Positions 37,234-44,721 of a DNA stretch of 64,000 nt are shown in pieces. The DNA lies in the NCBI RefSeq assembly GCF_029255285.1, contig NZ_JAPUVI010000002.1:46303-110302 (forward strand), in the 5' to 3' direction. The stretch is from Accumulibacter sp. GTDB lineage: Bacteria; Pseudomonadota; Gammaproteobacteria; Burkholderiales; Rhodocyclaceae. Position 1 is the first letter of the stretch. Each line of letters starts with the position of its first letter. The position numbers and the translations under genes were made by a program. Below the pieces are notes generated by a model. It had not been told where the DNA came from. It saw nothing but the letters and a program-made list of their open reading frames with translations, and made no database searches.

Positions 37234-37784
37234 CGGGTCGCTCCGGGCAAGTTCCGGCTGTTCGTCGGGAGTGTCGACAGCGAACGCTCGATGTCGGTCA
37301 GCGCATCGAGCTTCTCCTGCAGTTCGACGTTGCGCCGCTGGCTTTCCTTCAACTGTTGGGCGAGTCTGTCGTTCTGTGCGTCGAGTCTGAGCCGCTCCTG
37401 GAACTGACTGGCGAGGGTCTGGGCCAGCGGGTGCAGGCTGACCGCGGCCGCTTCCCTGGCTTTCAGCACCCCGTCCAGCAAACTGAGCGCGCGACCGAGG
37501 TCGAGCGGCCCGCGTGGCTGCGCCAGCAGCATCGCCAGGCGAAGATGAGTCGCCGGGGTTTGCGGAATCGCCGCCAGGACGCCGCGTTCGCGTAGCAGTT
37601 CCGGTGGCGACATGCGTTGCAGCAGTTGCAGGTAACCGAGCAGCGGCAACATCGCCGCTTCGTCGACCTTGGCCGCCACCGGCGGCGCTTCCGGCGGGGC
37701 CGCCGGTGGCGCGACGCAGGCCGTGGCCAACAGGGCGGCGGCGAGCAGGGTGAGCGCTCGTCGGCCAGCGCGGAAGCGGTTCAC
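37230..37784 (-). CDS. qseG: QseG-like lipoprotein of the Glr system
   Basis: A 184-residue lipoprotein starting at a GTG (37784) with AGAGG upstream, ten bases after glrK. The lipobox LATAC follows RRALTLLAAAL. The rest is mostly helical, with a Leu-rich middle and a coiled coil (QFQERLRLDAQNDRLAQQL in pieces) near the C-terminus. In E. coli QseG is an outer-membrane lipoprotein that binds GlrK and raises its activity. Sequence identity to enteric QseG is low by eye; the call rests on position, lipobox and coiled coil. Confidence 0.7.
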   Translation of the reverse strand: MNRFRAGRRALTLLAAALLATACVAPPAAPPEAPPVAAKVDEAAMLPLLGYLQLLQRMSPPELLRERGVLAAIPQTPATHLRLAMLLAQPRGPLDLGRALSLLDGVLKAREAAAVSLHPLAQTLASQFQERLRLDAQNDRLAQQLKESQRRNVELQEKLDALTDIERSLSTLPTNSRNLPGATR

Positions 37785-37794
37785 GCCATTGCCT

Positions 37795-39207
37795 CTAGGC
37801 TTCACAGGGTAGCTCGAGCCGGAAATGCGCGCCCTTGGCCTTGCCGTCGCCGGGCACCAGGGCGACCCGCCCACCCATCGAGGTCATCAGGTCGCGCACG
37901 ATCGACAGGCCAACTCCGCTGCCCTGGCGAGGCGCCGGCGCGGCACGACGGCCCTGGACAAAGGGCTCGAAAATCCGTTCCGCGTCGTCGGCGGCAATTC
38001 CCGGTCCCTGGTCGATGCAGGAAATGCGGAGCATCTTGCCGGTGGCGCTGACCTCCAGCCGGATGACGCCGCCTTCGGGGCTGAAATCGATGGCGTTGGA
38101 GAGCAGGTTATCCACCGCCACCGACAGCTTTTCACCGTCGAGGGCGCGTGTGATCGCCGGTGCACGGCGCAGGACCGTCAGTTGGCGCGCCTGGATCTGC
38201 AGTTCACGGCCCTGGACGACATTGGCCAGTAGCCGGCGCAGCGCTAGCGGGCGGAAGGACAGGCGCCGTGCCTCGAAGGACGCGGCATTGAGCCGCAGCA
38301 GGCTTTCGAGTTGCCTCTGCAGCGACATCACGTTGTGCTGCAGGATATCGACCACTTCCTGCTGCGCTCCGTCGAGTGGCCCCGGTACCTGTTCCTGCAG
38401 CAGCGCGATACCTTCGCGCAAAGCCGTCAGCGGCGTTTTCAGTTCGTGCGAGACGTGCCGCAGGGTGCGCGAGCGCTCGGCTTCGAGTTCGCCCAGGCGC
38501 TGTCTCAGCCAGTCGAGCCGGCGTCCGACGCGCTGCAGGTCGGCCGGCCCGTCAACCGCCACCGGCGTAGCGAAGCGGCTCTCGCCGAGTTGTTCGATGG
38601 CACGCTCCAGCGTGCCGATCGGCCGCGCCAGCCACCAGCTCATGGCCAGTGCGACCAGGAAGGCGCCGCCGACGGCGGCCGCCACCAGCCCGGCGAGTTG
38701 TTGGCGACTCTTATCGAGTTCGGCCAGCAGGCCGGCATTCTGCTCGTCGATCCAGTGCTGGCCAGCGTGCCCGAGCGCGCTGTTGACTTCGGCCAGCCGG
38801 TTCAGCAGGGGAAACAGCGCGCCGCCGGACGCCGCCTGGTGAAGCCCCTGTCCGAGTTCATCGACCGCTTGGCGCCAGTCGCCGGGAAGCCGGCCCAGCG
38901 CCTGCCCGGCGATCGACTCGAGCCGACCGACCGTCGCCAGAGCGTGCGCGACGTTGGCGTCGAAGCGTTCGAGTAGCGTCGCATCGTCGAGAACGAGGAA
39001 TTGCCGCGCGTTCCGTTCGAGGTCCACACGGCGGTCCGCGAGTTCCTGGATCGACGCGCTGAGCTGCAGCGCACGCTCGCCGTCCTGGCGGCTTCGTTCG
39101 ACGAACTGTTCGAGCACGAGCCAACTCCGTACCGCTGCCCAACTCAGCAGCAAGGCGATCAACAGGAAGCCAGCCAGCATGCTCTGGCGAAACGACAGGC
39201 GAAGCAT
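37795..39207 (-). CDS. glrK: Sensor histidine kinase GlrK
   Basis: A 470-residue kinase: membrane helix 1 (about 10-30), a helical periplasmic sensor (30-170), membrane helix 2 (GLVAAAVGGAFLVALAMSWWLA), HAMP, HisKA with His254 (RHVSHELKTPL), and HATPase_c with LSNAIDFSPEGG, DQGPGI and GSGVGLSIVRDL. It phosphorylates GlrR. ATG at 39207 gives the usual short cytoplasmic start MLRLSFRQSML; the open frame upstream to 39336 is not needed. First gene of the operon. Confidence 0.88.
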   Translation of the reverse strand: MLRLSFRQSMLAGFLLIALLLSWAAVRSWLVLEQFVERSRQDGERALQLSASIQELADRRVDLERNARQFLVLDDATLLERFDANVAHALATVGRLESIAGQALGRLPGDWRQAVDELGQGLHQAASGGALFPLLNRLAEVNSALGHAGQHWIDEQNAGLLAELDKSRQQLAGLVAAAVGGAFLVALAMSWWLARPIGTLERAIEQLGESRFATPVAVDGPADLQRVGRRLDWLRQRLGELEAERSRTLRHVSHELKTPLTALREGIALLQEQVPGPLDGAQQEVVDILQHNVMSLQRQLESLLRLNAASFEARRLSFRPLALRRLLANVVQGRELQIQARQLTVLRRAPAITRALDGEKLSVAVDNLLSNAIDFSPEGGVIRLEVSATGKMLRISCIDQGPGIAADDAERIFEPFVQGRRAAPAPRQGSGVGLSIVRDLMTSMGGRVALVPGDGKAKGAHFRLELPCEA

Positions 39208-39504
39208 GGTCAATGCCTTCTCCGGGCAACGGTGGGTGGTCGAGGATGGCCGCTCGGTTACGCGGGCGGTGTCGGAGCGTCGGCCTCGTCGGGCCGGCTC
39301 GGGCGCCGGCGGAGATTGCCGAAAGTCGCGCCGCACCCGGCTGGCCGCGTGTCGGGCGTGGCCAGCAAGGCTTGTCGCTTGTCGAGCAGATCACCATTCT
39401 AGACCGCCGGAGAGACTTCATGGGCGAGAAATTTCTCCGTACCCAGCCCGTGGGAAGCTCGCTCGCTTCTGTTTAGGAGCCAACAATCAATACCTTGTGT
39501 GTGA

Positions 39505-39522
39505 TGTCGCCACCTGACGACA
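39505..39522. promoter_or_regulatory. GlrR-type upstream activating site, exact match
   Basis: TGTC, ten bases, then GACA: an exact match to the TGTC-N10-GACA box bound by GlrR in enterobacteria. It is centred about 174 bases upstream of the predicted sigma-54 start point before the bactofilin gene, and lies next to the glrK-qseG-glrR operon. Confidence 0.6.
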
Positions 39523-39570
39523 AAGCAAGTCTCTGGACCCGCAGGACTTTTCGGAAAAGCTCGTCGATGG

Positions 39571-39588
39571 CGTCGGTCTTTCACGACA
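39571..39588. promoter_or_regulatory. Second GlrR-type site, one mismatch
   Basis: CGTC-N10-GACA differs from the TGTC-N10-GACA box only in the first base. It lies 66 bases downstream of the exact site and about 108 bases upstream of the predicted start point, in the usual range for sigma-54 enhancers. Confidence 0.45.
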
Positions 39589-39661
39589 GCGAACGGGGAG
39601 GAAGCTCGAGAGGGAGTCGGCTTGTTTTTTTAACAGACTGATTTCTTGAATAACTAGAGTC

Positions 39662-39677
39662 TGGCATGAATTCCGCT
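39662..39677 (+). promoter_or_regulatory. Sigma-54 (-24/-12) promoter candidate for bactofilin
   Basis: TGGCATGAATTCCGCT has GG at 39663-39664 and GC at 39675-39676 with exactly ten bases between, as required. The -24 part (TGGCA) is ideal; the -12 part has CCGC in place of TTGC, so basal strength may be low. A start near 39688 would give a 39-base leader. Confidence 0.5.
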
Positions 39678-39726
39678 TTGGTTCTCCGGAAGTTGGCTTC
39701 GACAACTCAAGCGAAAAGGAGAACAG

Positions 39727-40380
39727 ATGTTCAACAAACCCAACGTCTTTAGTCGCAATGAGACGATCACGCGTCGCGACTCCCAGCCGGCCGCGGCCAC
39801 TGGTCTGCCGTCCGCCACCTCATCGATCGCGGCAGACACGGGTACGGGTGGCGCGCTTCCGGCCGTACAAACAGCGGCGGCCGGTGCGGTTGGTCACAAG
39901 CCAGTCGCCGCTCAAGCGGCCATCACTCCGGCGGTCGGTCCGGCCGTTTCGCCGGTGCGTACGGCGGTGGCCGAACCGCGGCCGTCGCCGGCCAACGACA
40001 AGGTGATCGACGCCCGCTTACTGGTCGGTCCCGACGTCAAGCTCAAGGGCGCCGAGATTCTCGACTGCGACACGCTGGTGGTCGAAGGCCGGGTCGAGGC
40101 GACAATGGACAGCCGGGTGATCAGGATCGCCGAGAGCGGCGCCTTCGTCGGCAAAGTGAGTATCGATATCGCCGAAATCCACGGCAGTTTCGATGGCGAA
40201 CTGACCGCGCGTTGCCAACTGATCATCCATTCGACCGGGCGGGTCAGCGGCAAGATTCGTTACGGCAAGTTGGTGGTCGACGAGGGCGGCGAACTGTGCG
40301 GCGAGATCGGCGTGCTGGCCGACCAGGACGCTGCTCGGCCGAGGACGGTGATCCAAACGCTCGCCGCCGCGCTCGTCTGA
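39727..40380 (+). CDS. Bactofilin-family cytoskeletal protein
   Basis: A 217-residue protein. A disordered Ala/Pro/Thr-rich N-terminus (1-90) precedes the bactofilin (DUF583) core: ARLLVGPDVKLKGAEIL, LVVEGRVEATM, IAESGAFVGKV, AEIHGSFDGELTA, LIIHSTGRVSGKIRYGKLVVDEGG, a right-handed beta-helix with six-residue rungs. Bactofilins self-assemble without nucleotide and position cell-wall or surface machinery. AAGGAG is ideally placed before the ATG. It is divergent from glrK and leads a probable three-gene operon. Confidence 0.9.
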   Translation: MFNKPNVFSRNETITRRDSQPAAATGLPSATSSIAADTGTGGALPAVQTAAAGAVGHKPVAAQAAITPAVGPAVSPVRTAVAEPRPSPANDKVIDARLLVGPDVKLKGAEILDCDTLVVEGRVEATMDSRVIRIAESGAFVGKVSIDIAEIHGSFDGELTARCQLIIHSTGRVSGKIRYGKLVVDEGGELCGEIGVLADQDAARPRTVIQTLAAALV

Positions 40381-40406
40381 CCAAGCGATCGACGGACGAG
40401 CTTCGC

Positions 40407-41150
40407 ATGTCCATCGTCATCGACGGCGGTCGGCGGTCTGCCGCGCCCTTCGGGCCAGACGACCGGATGTCGCCGCGACCGCCGGCAGAGCGCGTGTCGC
40501 TGTCGCCGCGTCGACTTCCTGGAGGGTCCTCGCTCCAACGCGCGCAAGACATTCGTCTGGCCAGAACGGTGCAACAGCAAGGACTGGCCAGCCTTCTGGT
40601 GCGACGCATGTACGCCGGGCGAGGTTACCGCACCGAATCGCTTGCCCCGCAAGGCGAAGACGCCAGCCGGCTGACACTCGTCGCATGGTGCGACGACGAT
40701 GTGGTGGCGACGCTCACCGTCGGCGGTGATTCGCCGGCCGGCTTGCTGGCCGATGCCCTGTACGCGAGCGAGTTGGCCGGCCTGCGCCGCGCCGGCTGCA
40801 CCGTGTGCGAAGTATCGAGGCTGGCGGTCGACCCGGAGCATCGTTCGCCGGGTCTGCTGAACAGTCTGTGGCAGGCCGCGCATCGCTACGGCAGAGAGTT
40901 CTTCGCGGCCAGTGACGTGGTGATCGAAGTCAACCCCCGTCACGCGGCCTACTATCAGCGCTGCCTGGGTTTCCGGCAACTCGGCAGGCTGCGCCACTGC
41001 CGGCGGGTCGATGCCCCGGCGCTTCTCCTGCACCGTGCGCTCGACGAGCCGGCGACGCCGCTCGCCGTCAGCTTGTCGGCTTCGCCTATCCAGCCGCCGC
41101 CCTGCAGAAGAGATGTTGCACAACCGGGAAGCCACAGATCCGTGAAATAA
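40407..41150 (+). CDS. FeeM-like N-acyltransferase (GNAT fold)
   Basis: A 247-residue protein. The conserved core is at about residues 45-205: ARTVQQQGLASLLVRRMYAG, VVATLTVGGDSPAGLLAD, LRRAGCTVCEVSRLAVDPEHR, and DVVIEVNPRHAAYYQRCLGF. This pattern is that of N-acyl amino acid synthases of the FeeM group and exosortase-associated acyltransferases, which take acyl-ACP as donor. Acceptor unknown. It starts 26 bases after the bactofilin stop. The last residues are encoded inside a stem that can also form with the leader of the next gene. Confidence 0.7.
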   Translation: MSIVIDGGRRSAAPFGPDDRMSPRPPAERVSLSPRRLPGGSSLQRAQDIRLARTVQQQGLASLLVRRMYAGRGYRTESLAPQGEDASRLTLVAWCDDDVVATLTVGGDSPAGLLADALYASELAGLRRAGCTVCEVSRLAVDPEHRSPGLLNSLWQAAHRYGREFFAASDVVIEVNPRHAAYYQRCLGFRQLGRLRHCRRVDAPALLLHRALDEPATPLAVSLSASPIQPPPCRRDVAQPGSHRSVK

Positions 41151-41198
41151 GTCTCAAGATTCCCGGTGAGCATCCGTTGGCGAGGTAATCCCGGTTGT
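41120..41198 (+). promoter_or_regulatory. Competing stems in front of the diguanylate cyclase gene
   Basis: ACAACCGGGA (41120-41129) can pair perfectly over ten bases with TCCCGGTTGT (41189-41198). Overlapping ACCGGGAA (41123-41130) can instead pair perfectly over eight bases with TTCCCGGT (41160-41167). The two pairings exclude each other. The block spans the end of the acyltransferase gene and ends 28 bases before the cyclase ATG, whose GGAG site is at about 41214. No full GEMM-type c-di-GMP riboswitch core is visible. Confidence 0.45.
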
Positions 41199-41226
41199 CA
41201 GCGGCTCATCGGACGGAGTCAAGAAA

Positions 41227-41958
41227 ATGTTCAAGCACGATCACTCACTCCATGTTCTGTCATCGCGGCGCGCGTCGCGCCGCCTTCACCGGCAACCCTC
41301 CGTCCAGCGGCAGGCCGCGGCGGAGCGCGCTCTGCCGCCGGCGGCGCCGGGTCGCGCCCACCACCTGCATATCCGGCGGCTGGCCACGCCCGTTTCGCCA
41401 ACGCCGCTGATGGAACTTCTGGCGGCCGAAGCACGCATAGGTGAGCTCGAAGCGGCCTTGGCCGAGGCGCGCGCGGCCGCCTTCACCGACGTCTTGACCG
41501 GCGCGCTCAATCGTCGAGGCTTCGAGGACGCCTACCGACGCGAGATTGCCCGCGCGCGCCGTAGTGGTAGCCAACTCGCCGTTGCTATGATCGATCTCGA
41601 CAATTTCAAGGCCTTGAACGACACCCTGGGTCACCAGGCGGGTGACGACGTGCTCGTGCATCTGGTCAAGGGTTTGCGCACGGCGTTACGCCCGTCGGAC
41701 ATCCTGTGTCGTTTCGGTGGCGAAGAGTTCGTCCTGCTGCTGCCGGAAACGGCGCTCGCCGAGGCGGTGGCGGCGATCTCCCGCTTTCAGCGTCAGTTCG
41801 CGGCGAGCGCCGTTCCGGGGCGTGAGATCGTCGCCACCTTCAGCGCCGGTGTCGTCGTTCAGCGCTTCAGCGAGTCGCTCGACGAGTCGATTCGGCGTGC
41901 CGACGCAGCGAACTACGAGGCCAAGCGGGCGGGTAAGAACTGCGTCATCAGCGCGTGA
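41227..41958 (+). CDS. Diguanylate cyclase (GGDEF)
   Basis: A 243-residue protein. Residues 1-60 are a basic, low-complexity lead; 62-85 form a short coiled coil (ELLAAEARIGELEAALAEA); the GGDEF domain (86-243) has the active motif GGEEF at 164-168 and an intact inhibitory RxxD (Arg155-Pro-Ser-Asp158) five residues before it. So it should make c-di-GMP from GTP and be product-inhibited. No membrane or sensor domain. Possibly co-transcribed with bactofilin and the acyltransferase. Confidence 0.9.
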   Translation: MFKHDHSLHVLSSRRASRRLHRQPSVQRQAAAERALPPAAPGRAHHLHIRRLATPVSPTPLMELLAAEARIGELEAALAEARAAAFTDVLTGALNRRGFEDAYRREIARARRSGSQLAVAMIDLDNFKALNDTLGHQAGDDVLVHLVKGLRTALRPSDILCRFGGEEFVLLLPETALAEAVAAISRFQRQFAASAVPGREIVATFSAGVVVQRFSESLDESIRRADAANYEAKRAGKNCVISA

Positions 41959-42067
41959 CGTGCCGCTGACGCGACTTGCTCCGGCTGCCGGCCGTGCGCT
42001 GTAGAGAGCGTGCTAGACTGCCGCCTTTGTTGCTCCCTCTTCTCGCCACGTCCCGACGGTCATCATC

Positions 42068-43561
42068 ATGCGCTACCTTTCGACTCGCGGTAATCCCTCC
42101 AGCACAGCCGATTCGCCAGGACCGAGCTTCAGCCAGATACTGCTTGCCGGGCTGGCTCCGGATGGTGGCCTCTATGTGCCGGAAACCTATCCCCGAGTCA
42201 CGGTGGCCGAACTTGCGCAATGGCGGACGCTGTCGTACGCGGAACTGGCCTGCGCCGTTCTTGGCAAGTTCATCGACGACATCCCGCTGGCCGACCTGCG
42301 GCGTCTTGTTGGCCGGGCCTACACGGCGGAGGTTTTCGGGAATGGACGCCGCGACGGGCAAGCCAGAGACATCGCACCCCTGCGCTGGCTCGAGCGGCCG
42401 GATGCGGCGCGCGGCGAAGCCGGGCTGGCGATTCTCGAACTGTCCAACGGCCCCACGCTGGCCTTCAAGGATATGGCCATGCAGTTGCTGGGCCACCTTT
42501 TCGAGTACGTGTTGGCGATCAAGGGGGAAGAGATCACCATTCTCGGCGCGACCTCGGGCGATACCGGTTCATCGGCCGAGTACGCGTTGCGTGGGAAACA
42601 GGGCGTGCACGTCTTCATGCTTTCGCCGCATGAACGGATGAGCGCTTTTCAGCGCGCCCAGATGTACTCGCTGCACGATGCCAACATCCACAATATCGCC
42701 GTGCGCGGCATGTTCGACGATGCCCAGGATATCGTCAAGGCCGTGTTCAAGGATCAGGCCTTCAAGGCCAGGTATCGCATCGGTGCGGTCAACTCGATCA
42801 ACTGGGCGCGGGTGGCTGCCCAGGTCGTCTACTATTTCAAGGGCTACTTCGCGGCAACCGACAGCGATCGGCAGCAAGTGGCTTTTGCCGTGCCTTCCGG
42901 GAACTTCGGCAATATCTGCGCCGGGCACATCGCGCGCATGATGGGCTTGCCGATCGGCCGCCTGGTCCTGGCGACCAACGAGAACGACGTGCTCGACGAG
43001 TTTTTCCGGAGCGGTGTTTACCGTCCACGCTCCGCCGCTGAAACCCGCACCACGTCGAGTCCGTCGATGGACATCTCGAAGGCGTCCAACTTCGAGCGTT
43101 TCGTGTTCGATCTCGTGGGGCGCGATCCGGCGGTGGTTCGCCGATTGTGGGCGGCGGTCGACGCGGGAGGTAGTTTCGACCTGTCCGGAACCCCGTTTCT
43201 TGCCCGCTTGCCCGATTTCGGCTTTGTCTCGGGCAAGAGCACGCACGCCGATCGCTTGCTGACGATCCGCCAAACGTATGAGAAATACGGTCTGATGATC
43301 GATACGCATACGGCCGACGGGCTCAAGGTAGCCGCCCAATGGCGAACGCCGGAGATGCCGATGGTCGTGCTGGAGACCGCCCTAGCGGCCAAGTTCGAGG
43401 AAACGATCGTCGAGGCCATTGGCTGTCAGCCGGTACGTCCGCCTGGTTTGCAGGGCATCGAAGATTTGCCGCAGAGGGTCGAAGTGGTCGATGTCAGCGT
43501 CGAGACTGTCAAGCGGCTGATTGCGCAGCGGGTTGATGCGATGAGCGTCAAAGATAAATGA
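42068..43561 (+). CDS. thrC: Threonine synthase
   Basis: A 497-residue protein of the long (proteobacterial) ThrC type, beginning MRYLSTRGN. The PLP-binding Lys134 is in TLAFKDMAMQLL; the phosphate loop is SGNFGN and GATSGDTGSSAEYA marks the N-terminal domain. It converts O-phosphohomoserine to threonine. No hom gene is seen next to it. Its last 14 bases overlap, on the opposite strand, the end of a small membrane-protein gene. Confidence 0.96.
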   Translation: MRYLSTRGNPSSTADSPGPSFSQILLAGLAPDGGLYVPETYPRVTVAELAQWRTLSYAELACAVLGKFIDDIPLADLRRLVGRAYTAEVFGNGRRDGQARDIAPLRWLERPDAARGEAGLAILELSNGPTLAFKDMAMQLLGHLFEYVLAIKGEEITILGATSGDTGSSAEYALRGKQGVHVFMLSPHERMSAFQRAQMYSLHDANIHNIAVRGMFDDAQDIVKAVFKDQAFKARYRIGAVNSINWARVAAQVVYYFKGYFAATDSDRQQVAFAVPSGNFGNICAGHIARMMGLPIGRLVLATNENDVLDEFFRSGVYRPRSAAETRTTSSPSMDISKASNFERFVFDLVGRDPAVVRRLWAAVDAGGSFDLSGTPFLARLPDFGFVSGKSTHADRLLTIRQTYEKYGLMIDTHTADGLKVAAQWRTPEMPMVVLETALAAKFEETIVEAIGCQPVRPPGLQGIEDLPQRVEVVDVSVETVKRLIAQRVDAMSVKDK

Positions 43562-43685
43562 CGGCAGGAAATACGGCAACGGCGAGGACGAGCACCAGCC
43601 ATTCGAGATTGTGCCGGGCGAGGAAGCCAGTGAAGTGCATGATCAGAATCGTGATCGCCACTACATAGAACAGCGCGAATAGCAT
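43548..43685 (-). CDS. Unannotated 45-residue membrane protein
   Basis: ATG at 43685 to TGA at 43548 gives 45 residues: an N-terminal hydrophobic helix (MLFALFYVVAITILIMHF), a short polar link with basic residues (FLARHNLEW), and a second hydrophobic helix (LVLVLAVAVFPAVIYL). AAGGGTGG lies six bases before the ATG. It begins 48 bases after the nadC stop on the same strand, so it is probably the second gene of that transcript. I do not recognise a family; a two-helix hairpin in the inner membrane is inferred. Confidence 0.6.
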   Translation of the reverse strand: MLFALFYVVAITILIMHFTGFLARHNLEWLVLVLAVAVFPAVIYL

Positions 43686-43733
43686 CAAACCACCCTTTTA
43701 CTTGATGTGCAGAACTCGGATGCGGCGCGCGAA

Positions 43734-44591
43734 CTAGGCGACGAAACGCATCGACAGGTCGAGCGCGCGAACATCCTTGGTCAAGCCGCCGATCGAAATG
43801 CGGTCCACGCCGGTTTCGGCAATTCCCCGCACGGTCTCGACGCTGACATTGCCGGAGGCTTCGAGAATCGCGCGGCCGGCGGTCATGACCACCGCTTCAC
43901 GCATTTGCGCAAGATTCATGTTGTCCAGCAATATCATTTCCGCTCCGGCCGCGAGCGCTTGCCGCAACTCGTCCAGGGTTTCGACCTCGATCTGGACGAA
44001 CTGGCAGCGCCCGGCCGCTGTCTGTGCGATCAGCCGGGCTGCCGTCAGAGCCGCCGCGATACTGCCGGCGGCGAGAATATGATTTTCTTTGATCAGAATT
44101 CCGTCATGCAAGCCAAGGCGGTGGTTGCCGCCACCGCCGCACTGAACCGCGTACTTCTGCGCCAGGCGCAGGCCGGGGATCGTCTTTCGGGTGTCGACGA
44201 TCTGGGCCCGCGTACCGGCGACCAGGTCGACGAAGCGCCTTGCCTTACTGGCGACACCCGACAGCAACTGCAGAAAGTTGAGCGCGCTGCGCTCGGCGGT
44301 GAGCAATGCGCGGGCGGGGCCGATGATCTCGCAGAGCAGTTGATCCGCAGCGATGCGTTGGCCATCCTGCGCGTGCCAGACGATCTCTATGCTTGGCTCG
44401 AGCGTCGTGAAGCAACGCTCAAACCAGGCGCAGCCGCACAGGATGGCGTCCTCGCGGGCGACAACAGCGGCGCGACCGCGGACGCCGGCGGGAACGAGTT
44501 GTGCGGTCAGGTCGCCGCTCCCGACATCCTCGGTGAGTGCGGCCGCGACATTGCGCCCGATTTCGGCATCGAGCAGGGCTGCAAAAGTCAT
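43734..44591 (-). CDS. nadC: Nicotinate-nucleotide pyrophosphorylase (carboxylating)
   Basis: A 285-residue quinolinate phosphoribosyltransferase. Typical parts: EDVGSGDLTAQL at the start, AERSALNFLQLLSGVASKARRF, DTRKTIPGLRLAQKYAV with the active-site Arg and Lys, NHRLGLHDGILIKENHI, and IEVETLDELRQAL. It makes NaMN from quinolinate and PRPP. It is convergent with thrC and precedes the small membrane-protein gene. nadA and nadB are not in the window. Confidence 0.95.
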   Translation of the reverse strand: MTFAALLDAEIGRNVAAALTEDVGSGDLTAQLVPAGVRGRAAVVAREDAILCGCAWFERCFTTLEPSIEIVWHAQDGQRIAADQLLCEIIGPARALLTAERSALNFLQLLSGVASKARRFVDLVAGTRAQIVDTRKTIPGLRLAQKYAVQCGGGGNHRLGLHDGILIKENHILAAGSIAAALTAARLIAQTAAGRCQFVQIEVETLDELRQALAAGAEMILLDNMNLAQMREAVVMTAGRAILEASGNVSVETVRGIAETGVDRISIGGLTKDVRALDLSMRFVA

Positions 44592-44721
44592 GACGAATCC
44601 CGTACGCTAACAGCGGAGTGGCGGATTCTAACACCTAAGGGAAGCAGATATGTTCGACCTGCGGCTTGCCATCCGGTGCATCAGCGCCAAATCTCCAGCT
44701 AAATAATTGTGCGTGGCCAAT

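Noticed and set aside
41120-41198. GEMM c-di-GMP riboswitch before the cyclase gene
   Set aside because: The GAAA tetraloop and the GCAAAGCC receptor strand of the known class could not be found; only the competing stems are supported.
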